64,000 bases of DNA from Kineobactrum sediminis (GTDB lineage Bacteria; Pseudomonadota; Gammaproteobacteria; Pseudomonadales; Halieaceae): contig NZ_PKLZ01000007.1 in the NCBI RefSeq assembly GCF_002868715.1, positions 124,001 through 188,000 on the forward strand. Direction: 5' to 3'. Of this stretch, positions 33,248 through 41,679 are shown piece after piece. The position numbers were made by a program, and so were the translations under genes. The notes beneath the pieces are model-generated. The model worked only from the letters and a program-made list of their open reading frames with translations, searched no databases and was not told where the DNA came from. Positions within the stretch are counted from its first letter, which is position 1; each line of letters opens with the position of its first letter.

Positions 33248-34014
33248 ATGCAGTTCGTTCAGCGCTGGTATTTATGTGGATGGTCGTCTCGGTCATTCCG
33301 TTCGGTCTTGGCCTGGTTGTGTGCTCCCTGTTTTTGAGTGATACGCGCCTGTGGTGGACCTTCGCCGTACCCTGGCTGCGCGGTGTCATCATCGCCGCGC
33401 ATCTGGTCGGTGGGGTAAAGTACCGGGTTCACGGTATGGAGAACCTGCCCGATGCCGAGGATATGCGGCGGGTGGTGCTGTGCCCGAAGCACCAGTCGAC
33501 CTGGGAAACGTTTTTTTTCCCGAGCATGACACCACATCCGCTGGCCTACGTATTCAAGCGTGAATTGCTCTATATCCCCATTTTTGGCTGGTGCCTGGCA
33601 CGCCTGAAAATGGTCAATATTGACCGCAGGAAGCGCTCCCAGGCCTGGACCAAAGTCGCTGCCCAGGGCCGCGAGCTCATGGATCGTGGCAAGTGGGTGA
33701 TCATGTTTCCCGAAGGGACGCGCACGGAGCGTGGCAAAAAGGGTGACTACAAGTCCGGTGCCACGCGCCTGGCGGTAGCGACGGGCGCCAGTGTGATCCC
33801 GATAGCGGTCACCTCCGGGCGTTGCTGGCCACGGCGTACTTTCACGTTTATTCCCGGTGTCATTGATGTATCCATCGGTACACCGGTGTCGGCGCTGGGC
33901 CGCAAACCCGGCGAACTGATGGATGAGGTCGAACGCTGGATCGAGTCTGAAATGAAGCGTCTGGATCCCGAGGCCTATGCGATCAAGCGCGATAGTGCGT
34001 TGCCCAATGAATAA
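33244..34014 (+). CDS. 1-acyl-sn-glycerol-3-phosphate acyltransferase (PlsC-like)
   Basis: A 256-aa inner-membrane acyltransferase with an N-terminal transmembrane region. The acyltransferase box is PKHQSTWETFFF, which has HX4E instead of the canonical HX4D; this is seen in a proteobacterial PlsC subgroup. The phosphate-binding motif FPEGTRTERGKKG and a third motif (GASVIPIAVTSG) are present. It transfers a fatty acyl chain to lysophosphatidate or a related lysolipid. The start is GTG 33244, overlapping the hydrolase stop codon. The Asp-to-Glu change may affect catalysis or specificity. Confidence 0.88.
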   Translation: MNAVRSALVFMWMVVSVIPFGLGLVVCSLFLSDTRLWWTFAVPWLRGVIIAAHLVGGVKYRVHGMENLPDAEDMRRVVLCPKHQSTWETFFFPSMTPHPLAYVFKRELLYIPIFGWCLARLKMVNIDRRKRSQAWTKVAAQGRELMDRGKWVIMFPEGTRTERGKKGDYKSGATRLAVATGASVIPIAVTSGRCWPRRTFTFIPGVIDVSIGTPVSALGRKPGELMDEVERWIESEMKRLDPEAYAIKRDSALPNE

Positions 34015-34031
34015 CCGAGGTGTCGCAACTC

Positions 34032-35939
34032 ATGCGTGAACAGCAAGGTCGTGTGGTCATGGTCAGTGGCGACGAGGGTTTTGCCACCGGGCTGGTGGCT
34101 GAGCTCAACCGTTGCGCCGCCGTGGAACAGCGGCCGCAACACCATTGCGCATTGCAGTTTGTCTATGCCGGGAGCGCGGAACAGGCGCGTCGGCTGGCCG
34201 CGGAAGACGGACTGCTGCAGGCGGTGCTCATCGACGCTGCAGCACTCCCGGACGCCGCCGCGGTGATCGCCGAACTGAACCGCCTGCGGCCGGAACTGGA
34301 CCTGTTTTTGATGCCGGTTGCGGAGGTTGATTACGGTCCGCTGCCGATAGAGTTGCTGGATCGCCAGGACGGCAAGCCGGCGCACTTGTACCGCCAGGTG
34401 CGCACGGCGATCCAGCGTCGCGCCCGCACGCCATTTGCCGATACCCTGCGCGACTATGTTTACAGCGCCAAGGATCCCTGGCATACCCCGGGTCACTCTG
34501 GCGGTGACAGTCTCCGCGACAGCCCCTGGGTGAGCGATTTTTACCAGATGATGGGAGAGCATGTTTTCAATACCGATCTGTCGGTATCGGTACAGTCGCT
34601 GGACTCCCTGCTGGAGCCGCACAGTGTGATCCAGGAGGCACAGGAGCTGGCAGCCGTGGCCTTTGGCGCCGACCATACGTTTTTTGTCACCAATGGCACC
34701 TCAACCGCCAACAAGGTGATCATGCAGCAACTGCTGGGTGCCGGTGGCAAGGTAATCCTCGATCAGGCGTGCCACAAGTCGGTGCATCATGCAGTGGTGT
34801 TATTTGGCGCCGAGCCGGTGTATCTCCAGGCCTCGCTGAATCCCCATTTCGGATTCTACGGCCCGGTGCCCCGGCAGCGGGTACTGGCCGCGATTGATGC
34901 GCACCCCGATTCTCGCCTGCTGGTATTGACCAGTTGCACCTATGACGGCTTTCGCTACGACCTGGCGCCGATCATCGCCCATGCCCACGCCGCCGGCATC
35001 AAGGTGCTGATCGATGAGGCCTGGTATGCCCATGGCCGGTTTCATCCGCAGCTGCGTCCCTGTGCGCTGGAAAGCGGTGCCGATTACGTGACCCAGAGCA
35101 CCCACAAGATGCTCTCCGCCTTTTCCCAGGCCAGCATGATTCACGTAGCCGACCCGGATTTTGACGAGCACAGGTTTCGCGAAAATCTCAACATGCATAC
35201 GTCCACCAGCCCCCAGTACGCGATGATCGCGAGCCTGGATGTAGCCCGCAAACAAATGAGCATGGAGGGCTTTCAGCGCCTGCAGGCCTGCTTCGATATC
35301 GCCACACAGCTTCGCGAAGGCATCAACCGCACGGGTGTATTCCGCGTGTTGACGCTTGCCGACATGCTGCCCGCGGAGCTCGTTGATGACGATGTCCTGC
35401 TGGATCCCTGCAAGCTCAGTGTGGATGTGTCCGGGTCGGGCTTTTCCGCACGGCAGATTCAACTGGCGCTGTTCGAGGATTACGGTATCCAGGTGGAAAA
35501 GGTGACCCACAACACGCTCAGTATCCTGGTCACCCTGGGTGCCACTGACAGCAAGGTGTTGCGGCTGCTCAATGCGCTCAGCAAGCTGGCCCTGAAGGCG
35601 CCCGCCAACCGGAGTGCGACTCCCCCCCGGCGCAGTGTCACACCGTTGCCTGCACTGAGCGAGTTTGCCTGTCTCCCGCGCGATGCCTACTTTGGCAACT
35701 GCCGGGTAGTACCACTCGCATCCGGTGGTCGCGGTGTCAACAGCGACCTGATCGGCGCCATCAGTGCCGACCAGATCGTACCGTACCCACCCGGGATCCC
35801 GGTGTTGATCCCGGGGCAGATTGTTACCGCCGAGATTGCGGATTTTCTGTTCGATCTCTATCACAGTAATACCGGCATTGAAATCCATGGCCTGGTTAAT
35901 GACAGCGACCAGGCCTGCCTCCGGCTTCTCGAGGAGTAA
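34032..35939 (+). CDS. Orn/Lys/Arg decarboxylase, major (fold-type III/I) domain
   Basis: A 635-aa PLP enzyme. The N-terminal 120 residues are a CheY-like wing domain (VVMVSGDEGFATGLVAEL, ELDLFLMPVAEVDYG), followed by the PLP domain with FVTNGTSTANKVIMQQ, LIDEAWYAHGRFHP, and the Schiff-base Lys in TQSTHKMLSAFSQASM. The C-terminal domain ends in VPYPPGIPVLIPGQIVT. The inducible decarboxylases of this family make cadaverine, putrescine or agmatine from the amino acid, either for acid resistance or polyamine synthesis. ATG 34032 is chosen (GAGG 11 nt upstream); the frame could start at GTG 34020. No antiporter gene is adjacent. Confidence 0.88.
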   Translation: MREQQGRVVMVSGDEGFATGLVAELNRCAAVEQRPQHHCALQFVYAGSAEQARRLAAEDGLLQAVLIDAAALPDAAAVIAELNRLRPELDLFLMPVAEVDYGPLPIELLDRQDGKPAHLYRQVRTAIQRRARTPFADTLRDYVYSAKDPWHTPGHSGGDSLRDSPWVSDFYQMMGEHVFNTDLSVSVQSLDSLLEPHSVIQEAQELAAVAFGADHTFFVTNGTSTANKVIMQQLLGAGGKVILDQACHKSVHHAVVLFGAEPVYLQASLNPHFGFYGPVPRQRVLAAIDAHPDSRLLVLTSCTYDGFRYDLAPIIAHAHAAGIKVLIDEAWYAHGRFHPQLRPCALESGADYVTQSTHKMLSAFSQASMIHVADPDFDEHRFRENLNMHTSTSPQYAMIASLDVARKQMSMEGFQRLQACFDIATQLREGINRTGVFRVLTLADMLPAELVDDDVLLDPCKLSVDVSGSGFSARQIQLALFEDYGIQVEKVTHNTLSILVTLGATDSKVLRLLNALSKLALKAPANRSATPPRRSVTPLPALSEFACLPRDAYFGNCRVVPLASGGRGVNSDLIGAISADQIVPYPPGIPVLIPGQIVTAEIADFLFDLYHSNTGIEIHGLVNDSDQACLRLLEE

Positions 35940-36036
35940 CCCGGCGGGGCTGGCCTGTGAGGCCTTCATGTACTAGGCTATGGGCTTTTTCGCACAGGCT
36001 GCTATTGGCCCGCCACACTAAAAGGAACAAGTGACC

Positions 36037-37221
36037 ATGACTGAAGCATATATCGTAGGCGCCGTGCGCAGCGCCGGTGGCCGCAAGAACGGGCGCCTGT
36101 CAAAGGTGCACCCCATTGATCTGGGCGCGGCGGTAGTGGATGCCCTGGTCGCACGTACCGGTGTGCCGGTGACTGAAATCGACGATCTCATTTTTGGCTG
36201 CGTATCCCAGGTGGGGGCACAGTCAGGCAATCTTGGCCGCAATGTATGCCTGTCCTCGGTACTGGGCGAAGCCGTTCCGGGAACCACGGTTGATCGCCAG
36301 TGTGGTTCGGGCCAGCAGGCCATTCATTTCGCGGCGCAGGGCGTAATGTCCGGCACCCAGGATCTGGTTATCGCCGGCGGTGTTGAAAGCATGAGCCAGG
36401 TGCCGATCGGCGCCAGCATTGTCGACGGTTTCAAGGCGGGTCACGGTACGCCTTATGGTGAGCGTATCGGTGAGCGTTACCCCGGGGTACAGTTCAGCCA
36501 GTTTGACGGTGCCGAGATGCTGGTGCAGAAGTATGACCTGAGCAGCGACGAACTCAATCGGTTTGCCTTGTCCAGTCACCAGAAAGCGACCCGTGCGGTC
36601 GCGGAAGGTCGTTTTGATCGGGAAATCATACCCATTGATATCGAACTTGAAGATGGCAGCAGGGTTCAGCATGTGCAGGATGAGGGTATCCGCCAGGACG
36701 CGACCCTGGACGCGATCTCCGGCCTTCAACCCATGCGCGAAGGCGGCGTACTGACAGCCGCCAACGCGTCGCAGATCTGCGATGGCGCTTCGGCGGTGAT
36801 GGTCGCCAGTCGCGAGGCCTGTGAGCGTTTGGGCCTGCAACCCCTGGCCCGCATTGTGGCAATGAGTGTGATTGGTTCCGATCCGGTGATCATGCTTGAG
36901 GGGCCTATTCCCGCCACTCGCAAGGTACTCGAGCGCGCGGGTATGACCCTTGATGATATAGATCTGTTCGAGGTTAACGAAGCTTTTGGGTCGGTACCGC
37001 TGGCATGGGTGAGAGCGCTGGGCGCCGACATCGACAAACTGAATGTTAACGGCGGCGCCCAGGCCCTGGGTCATCCCCTGGGTGGCACCGGTGCCAAGCT
37101 CATGACAACTTTGATACACGAACTGCACCGAACCGGCCAGCGCTACGGTTTGCTGGCCATTTGTGAGGGTGGCGGCACAGCCAATGGTACGATCATCGAA
37201 CGGGTTGATGCGCTCGCCTGA
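36037..37221 (+). CDS. Thiolase (acetyl-CoA C-acyltransferase)
   Basis: A 394-aa thiolase. The nucleophilic Cys89 lies in VDRQCGSGQQAIHF, the His loop in NEAFGSVPLAW and GGAQALGHPLGGTGAKL, and the second Cys in CEGGGTANGTIIE. It cleaves 3-ketoacyl-CoA or condenses acetyl-CoA units. AAGGA lies 10 nt before ATG 36037. The subgroup (degradative versus acetoacetyl) cannot be settled from sequence alone. It begins a long plus-strand run of acyl-CoA genes. Confidence 0.92.
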   Translation: MTEAYIVGAVRSAGGRKNGRLSKVHPIDLGAAVVDALVARTGVPVTEIDDLIFGCVSQVGAQSGNLGRNVCLSSVLGEAVPGTTVDRQCGSGQQAIHFAAQGVMSGTQDLVIAGGVESMSQVPIGASIVDGFKAGHGTPYGERIGERYPGVQFSQFDGAEMLVQKYDLSSDELNRFALSSHQKATRAVAEGRFDREIIPIDIELEDGSRVQHVQDEGIRQDATLDAISGLQPMREGGVLTAANASQICDGASAVMVASREACERLGLQPLARIVAMSVIGSDPVIMLEGPIPATRKVLERAGMTLDDIDLFEVNEAFGSVPLAWVRALGADIDKLNVNGGAQALGHPLGGTGAKLMTTLIHELHRTGQRYGLLAICEGGGTANGTIIERVDALA

Positions 37222-37253
37222 ATCACTGGCAACACAGACAGGAGGACATGACT

Positions 37254-37973
37254 ATGGCTATCCAGACACGCTTGATCACCTACGAGCACGCAGGCACGAC
37301 CTATGAAGGGCAGCTGGCATGGGATGATGCCCACGCCTCACCCAGGCCGGGGGTGGCGATTGCACATACCTGGTCGGGACGTTCGGAGTTTGAAGAAAAC
37401 AAGGCAATGGAGCTGGCCCGACAGGGTTATGTTGGTTTCGCTCTGGATGTGTTTGGCCAGGGCGTACACGGCGAGGGTAAGGAGGAATGCAATGCCCTGA
37501 TTGCACCGCTGCTTGAAGACCGGGAGAAATTGCAGGCGCTGGTAGGCCTTGCGGTGTCGGTGATGAGCGAGCAAGCGGAAGTGGATGCCGGTCGAGTGGC
37601 GGCAATAGGTTATTGTTTTGGCGGTCTCACCGTGCTGGACCTGGCGCGCTCGGGCAGTTCCGTCAGCGGCGTCGTGAGCTTCCACGGCTTATTCAATGCC
37701 CCGGACAATACCGCGGGCACCGCCATCAAAGCGAAGGTCTTGTGCCTGCATGGCTACGATGACCCGATGGCCCAGCCTGACAGCTTGCTGGCGCTCGCCG
37801 ATGAGCTCACTGCGGCCGGGGCTGACTGGCAGGTACACGCCTATGGCAATACCCTCCACGCTTTCACTAACCCGGATGCGAACGACCCGGACTTCGGCGC
37901 GGTTTACAACGCCGATGCGGATCGACGCTCATGGCGGTCACTGCTCAATTTTCTCGAGGAAACCCTGGCCTGA
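37254..37973 (+). CDS. Dienelactone hydrolase family protein
   Basis: A 239-aa alpha/beta hydrolase with the nucleophilic Cys in IGYCFGGLTVL, a downstream Asp region (VLCLHGYDDPM) and His in YGNTLHAFTNP. Dienelactone hydrolases open lactones of aromatic ring-cleavage products; many homologues act on other esters. Start ATG 37254 has GGAGG 8 nt upstream, while ATG 37248 is too close to it. The next gene encodes a maleylacetoacetate isomerase, another ring-cleavage-type enzyme, so a minor aromatic or tyrosine-derived pathway is possible. Confidence 0.88.
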   Translation: MAIQTRLITYEHAGTTYEGQLAWDDAHASPRPGVAIAHTWSGRSEFEENKAMELARQGYVGFALDVFGQGVHGEGKEECNALIAPLLEDREKLQALVGLAVSVMSEQAEVDAGRVAAIGYCFGGLTVLDLARSGSSVSGVVSFHGLFNAPDNTAGTAIKAKVLCLHGYDDPMAQPDSLLALADELTAAGADWQVHAYGNTLHAFTNPDANDPDFGAVYNADADRRSWRSLLNFLEETLA

Positions 37974-38015
37974 TCCACAGGCCGGCCTGTTGCCCGCCAG
38001 CGGAGGTGGAAAACC

Positions 38016-38642
38016 ATGCAGCTCTATGATTATTTTCGCTCGTCGGCGGCGTTCCGGGTGCGCATTGCGCTTAACCTGAAAGAGCTGGAATACGATCGCG
38101 TACCGGTTAACCTGGTCGCCGCGCAGCAGCGTGACGAGGATTACCTGGCGCTTAATCCGCAGGGCCTGGTGCCGGCGATTGTCACGGAAGAAGGCTCGGT
38201 GCTGACTCAGTCGATCGCCATTCTGGAATGGCTTGAAGAGGCGCATCCTGAGGTACCGTTGCTGCCTCGCGAGGCGCTTGCCCGGGCGCGCGTACGGGCA
38301 ATGGTGCAGACCGTTGCCTGTGACATTCATCCGCTCAATAACCTGCGGGTACTAAACTACCTGACAGGTCCGCTGGGGGTGGATGAGGAAAACAAGCTGT
38401 CCTGGTACCGGCACTGGATTGCGCTCGGTTTTGCGGCGCTGGAACAGCAGGTAGAGGGCCCGGAGTTCTGTTTCGGTAACACCGTAAGTCTTGCGGATGT
38501 GTGTCTGGTGCCCCAGGTTTACAATGCCCGGCGTTTCGCCGTTGATATGCAGCCGTATCCGCGGTTACAGGCCATAAGCGCCGCGCTGGAGCAACAGCCG
38601 GCCTTTACCAATGCCGCACCGGCTGCAGTTGCGCCGGCCTGA
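38016..38642 (+). CDS. maiA: Maleylacetoacetate isomerase (zeta-class GST)
   Basis: A 208-aa glutathione S-transferase-fold protein. The zeta-class active-site motif is YFRSSAAFRVRIAL with the catalytic Ser-Ser pair, and NPQGLVPAIV lies at the glutathione site. It isomerises maleylacetoacetate to fumarylacetoacetate in tyrosine/homogentisate breakdown. The usual partners hmgA and fahA are not in the window, so the real substrate may differ. GGAGG precedes ATG 38016. The C-terminus is an Ala/Pro-rich tail. Confidence 0.85.
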   Translation: MQLYDYFRSSAAFRVRIALNLKELEYDRVPVNLVAAQQRDEDYLALNPQGLVPAIVTEEGSVLTQSIAILEWLEEAHPEVPLLPREALARARVRAMVQTVACDIHPLNNLRVLNYLTGPLGVDEENKLSWYRHWIALGFAALEQQVEGPEFCFGNTVSLADVCLVPQVYNARRFAVDMQPYPRLQAISAALEQQPAFTNAAPAAVAPA

Positions 38643-38709
38643 AGCACCCCTTGAGTTTCATAGCCCCCGGCAGCCAACGGGCCGCCGGACATTGTAGAAG
38701 TGAGGCAGT

Positions 38710-40218
38710 ATGCTCGATAGCCAGCCCATTATTATTTCCCAGGCACAACAAACCTGGCGCGACCGCAACCCCGACCGCAGCCTGCTGGATGCGCTGGAGG
38801 AAGTGTCGCTTGCGGCGCTGCAGGATATCGGCAGTGCACGGCTGACAGCCGCTGTCGATACCGTGGCGACGGTCCCTTTTCTGGCCAGCCAGGTGCCGGA
38901 CCTGGCCGGTATGATGCCGAAGAATTCCGGTGATGCCCTGTGCCAGCGCCTGGGCCTGCGGGCCGCGACGTTTACCTCTGACGTCGGGGGGAATACCCCA
39001 CAACTAATGGTCAACTATTTTGCCGATCGACTGGCTGCAGGCGAATCCCGGGCGGTTCTGGTGACGGGTGCGGAATTGTTCGCCACGCTGTTTTCGGCCC
39101 TGTCCTCGGGCCAGGATCTCAGCCACTGGCAACAAACCGGTGCCCGTTCTCCCATCCAGCTGGATGAACCGAAGCCGCCCTGTACTGAACTGGAGCGTGC
39201 CCACGGTATGTTTGAGCCTATTCATACCTACCCCCTGTTCGAGAGTGCCCTGCGCCACGCAGCCGGCTGGGATCAGCAAACCCATCTGGCCCGCCTGGGT
39301 CGCCTGGTCAGCAGGATGAGCGACGTGGCGGCAGCCAACCCCTACGCATGGCGCCAGGAATCGCTGACCCCGGCGCAGGTGCTGGACCCGGCCCAGGGCA
39401 ATCGGATGATCACCTGGCCTTATACCAAGGTCATGAACGCGATCCTTGCGGTCGACATGGCCGCTGCCGTGGTAATGACGACGGTGGGTACTGCGCGTGA
39501 ACTCGGTATAGACCCCTCTCGCTGGGTCTATTTGCGCGGTGGTGCGGAGGCACACGATATCTGGAATGTCAGCGAGCGCGAACATCTGCACGAGTCACCG
39601 GCACTGGCGGCCTGTTCGCGCTCGGCACTGGACATGGCGGGACTCGAGCTGGCGGAGCTGGACCTGTTTGACCTGTACAGCTGTTTCCCCTCGGCGGTGC
39701 AGGTCGCCTGCAATGCTATCGGCCTTGACCCCGATGATCCGCGCGGTGTGACGGTCACCGGCGGCCTGACCCTGTTCGGTGGCCCGGGTAACAATTACTC
39801 CCTGCACGCGATTGCAGAGATGGTATCCCGGTTACAAAATGGCCAGGGCCGCCACGGCCTGGTGACGGCAAATGGCAACTACCTGACCAAACATGCGGTG
39901 GGCGTCTACTCGGTGGATCCGGGCAGCGCGCCCTGGCCGCTGGCGCGACCGGATCTCCAGATCCTGCTGGATGCCGGGCCGCGGCTGGTGGTGGATCCCA
40001 CAGCCAGTGGCAGTGGCACCCTGGATGCCTGTGCCGTGGTGTTTGGCAAAGAGGGACCCAAGCGCGGCATCGTGCTCGGCCGCATGGAAGACGGTCGCCG
40101 TTTTGTCGCCAATACACCCGGTGACCCGGATCTTCTGGCCAGGCTGGTGGAGATGGATCCCGTGGGTTTACAGGGGCGCGTTACGGCAGGTGACAAGGTA
40201 AATTCTTTTGAGCTGTGA
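38710..40218 (+). CDS. Thiolase-like protein lacking the nucleophilic Cys
   Basis: A 502-aa thiolase-fold protein related to SCP2/acetyl-CoA acetyltransferase-like sequences. Where true thiolases have CxS/CGSG, it reads TSDVGGNTPQ, so the nucleophile is missing; motifs such as LDLYSCFPSAV and TGGLTLFGGPGNNYSLHAIA keep the fold. Such proteins often work with a partner as a non-catalytic or aldolase-like unit. The last 11 nt overlap the TTG start of the APH-type kinase gene, indicating coupling. ATG 38710 follows GAAGTGAGG. What it does in this module is unknown. Confidence 0.78.
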   Translation: MLDSQPIIISQAQQTWRDRNPDRSLLDALEEVSLAALQDIGSARLTAAVDTVATVPFLASQVPDLAGMMPKNSGDALCQRLGLRAATFTSDVGGNTPQLMVNYFADRLAAGESRAVLVTGAELFATLFSALSSGQDLSHWQQTGARSPIQLDEPKPPCTELERAHGMFEPIHTYPLFESALRHAAGWDQQTHLARLGRLVSRMSDVAAANPYAWRQESLTPAQVLDPAQGNRMITWPYTKVMNAILAVDMAAAVVMTTVGTARELGIDPSRWVYLRGGAEAHDIWNVSEREHLHESPALAACSRSALDMAGLELAELDLFDLYSCFPSAVQVACNAIGLDPDDPRGVTVTGGLTLFGGPGNNYSLHAIAEMVSRLQNGQGRHGLVTANGNYLTKHAVGVYSVDPGSAPWPLARPDLQILLDAGPRLVVDPTASGSGTLDACAVVFGKEGPKRGIVLGRMEDGRRFVANTPGDPDLLARLVEMDPVGLQGRVTAGDKVNSFEL

Positions 40219-41230
40219 ACCATCGCGAACAGTAGTGACCGCCGCGGCTCTCGCCGCGGCCCTCACCGACAATGACGACTCGGGTAAGGGTGTTATTCAT
40301 ACCTTAAAGCGCCTCTCCGGCGGCGCCAATATGGAGACCTGGGCCTTTGACTGGGAGGTCGATGGTGAGACCCGGCCGCTGATTCTGCGCCGTTCGCCGA
40401 TTGATGCTGTCGATTCCGATTCGCCGCTTGCCCAGTTGCCGCTCACCAGTGAAGCGGCCCTGTTACCACTGGCCGCGGCCCAGGGCGTACCCGTGCCCAC
40501 AGTGCTGCGGGTGCTGGGGGAGGACACCGATCTCGGGCCGGGCTATATCATGAGCCGGGAGCCCGGCGAAGCCTTGCCGGGCCGTATCCTGGCCGATGAG
40601 CGCTATGCCGGGGCGCGTGAGCAGCTGGCATACCAGTGCGGGGAAACCCTGGCCCGTATTCACCGGGTGGCCGCCGATACGGTACCGGCGGCGGTGCCGA
40701 ACCAGCCATTGCCGGAGCGGCTGGCAGCGCAACAGGCGCTGCTGGATCGTTACGGTAACGCCTCCCCGGTTCACCAGCTGGCGCTTAACTGGCTGCTGGA
40801 TAACGCTCCGGAGGCGAGCCGGCACTGCCTGCTTCACGGTGATTTTCGCAATGGTAACCTGCTGGTGGATGAAAATGGCCTGGTCGCCGTACTGGACTGG
40901 GAGCTGGCCCACTGCGGTGATCCGGCGGAGGATCTCGGCTACCTGTGTGGTAATGTGTGGCGCTTCGGTCGCAGTGACAAGCCGGTAGGCGGTTTCGGCG
41001 ATTATGCATCGCTGTTGGCGGGTTACCGGGCAGTAGCGGGGTGGGCGCCTGATCTCGATGAGATCCATTACTGGGAAGTCTATTGTGCCCTCGGCTGGGG
41101 GCTGGTATGCCTGACCATGGTGGACCTTTACCGGAGTGGCGCGGACACAACCCTGGAGCGCGCCGCCGTAGGGCGACGCAACTCTGAATCGGAAATGGAT
41201 TTACTGTTGCTGCTGGATGGCAGGCTGTGA
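40208..41230 (+). CDS. APH-fold acyl-CoA kinase (LvaA / ACAD10-11 N-domain-like)
   Basis: A 340-aa phosphotransferase with the aminoglycoside-kinase fold. Brenner motif HGDFRNGNLLV supplies the catalytic Asp and Asn; LDWELAHCGDPAEDLGYL has the metal-binding Asp. Proteins of this subgroup, with a DUF6285 partner, phosphorylate 4-hydroxyacyl-CoA in Pseudomonas levulinate catabolism (LvaA/LvaB); ACAD10/11 in animals fuse the same kinase to a dehydrogenase. The start is TTG 40208, overlapping the thiolase-like gene; GTG 40232 is an alternative. The DUF6285 gene follows 37 bp later and an ACAD after that, so the trio is the same as lvaABC. Confidence 0.85.
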   Translation: MSCEPSRTVVTAAALAAALTDNDDSGKGVIHTLKRLSGGANMETWAFDWEVDGETRPLILRRSPIDAVDSDSPLAQLPLTSEAALLPLAAAQGVPVPTVLRVLGEDTDLGPGYIMSREPGEALPGRILADERYAGAREQLAYQCGETLARIHRVAADTVPAAVPNQPLPERLAAQQALLDRYGNASPVHQLALNWLLDNAPEASRHCLLHGDFRNGNLLVDENGLVAVLDWELAHCGDPAEDLGYLCGNVWRFGRSDKPVGGFGDYASLLAGYRAVAGWAPDLDEIHYWEVYCALGWGLVCLTMVDLYRSGADTTLERAAVGRRNSESEMDLLLLLDGRL

Positions 41231-41267
41231 ATGACGCAGGTGCAGCGGCCGCAAGGAGAAAAAAACC

Positions 41268-41645
41268 ATGAGCCAGACTGAGGCGACGGAACTGCTGCAG
41301 GCGGTGCAATCTTTTTTACGGCAACAGGTGCTGCCGCAGCTTGAGGGTTTTGACGCTTATACTACGCGCGTTGCCGCCAATAGCCTGGCGATTGTTGCAC
41401 GTGACTATGCCGGTCGGGACGAATTGAACCGGCTTGATCAGGCCGCAGCCAAACGATGGGACCTGGGGGAGACTGCCGCCGCGACTAAAAACCTGAGCCT
41501 TGCGCTGAAGAACCGCAGCATTGCAGTCGACCAGCCGCTACTGGATTATCTGCGCGCACGCAGTTTGCACCAGCTCGCCATCGACAACCCCCGTTACTCG
41601 GGTTTCCAGCAGGGTTGTGAGCGCTGGCCCGGTCTGGCCCCTTAA
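41268..41645 (+). CDS. DUF6285 family protein (LvaB-like)
   Basis: A 125-aa soluble helical protein (ELLQAVQSFLRQQVLPQL, ANSLAIVARDYAGRDEL, and the C-terminal LLDYLRARSLHQLAIDNPRY). DUF6285 proteins are encoded between APH-like kinases and acyl-CoA dehydrogenases. The Pseudomonas putida member LvaB is needed with LvaA for 4-hydroxyvaleryl-CoA phosphorylation. Here it keeps that position and probably forms a complex with the upstream kinase. AAGGAG precedes ATG 41268. Confidence 0.82.
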   Translation: MSQTEATELLQAVQSFLRQQVLPQLEGFDAYTTRVAANSLAIVARDYAGRDELNRLDQAAAKRWDLGETAAATKNLSLALKNRSIAVDQPLLDYLRARSLHQLAIDNPRYSGFQQGCERWPGLAP

Positions 41646-41679
41646 AATATAATATGATATCCAAGGAGTTACCCTCACT

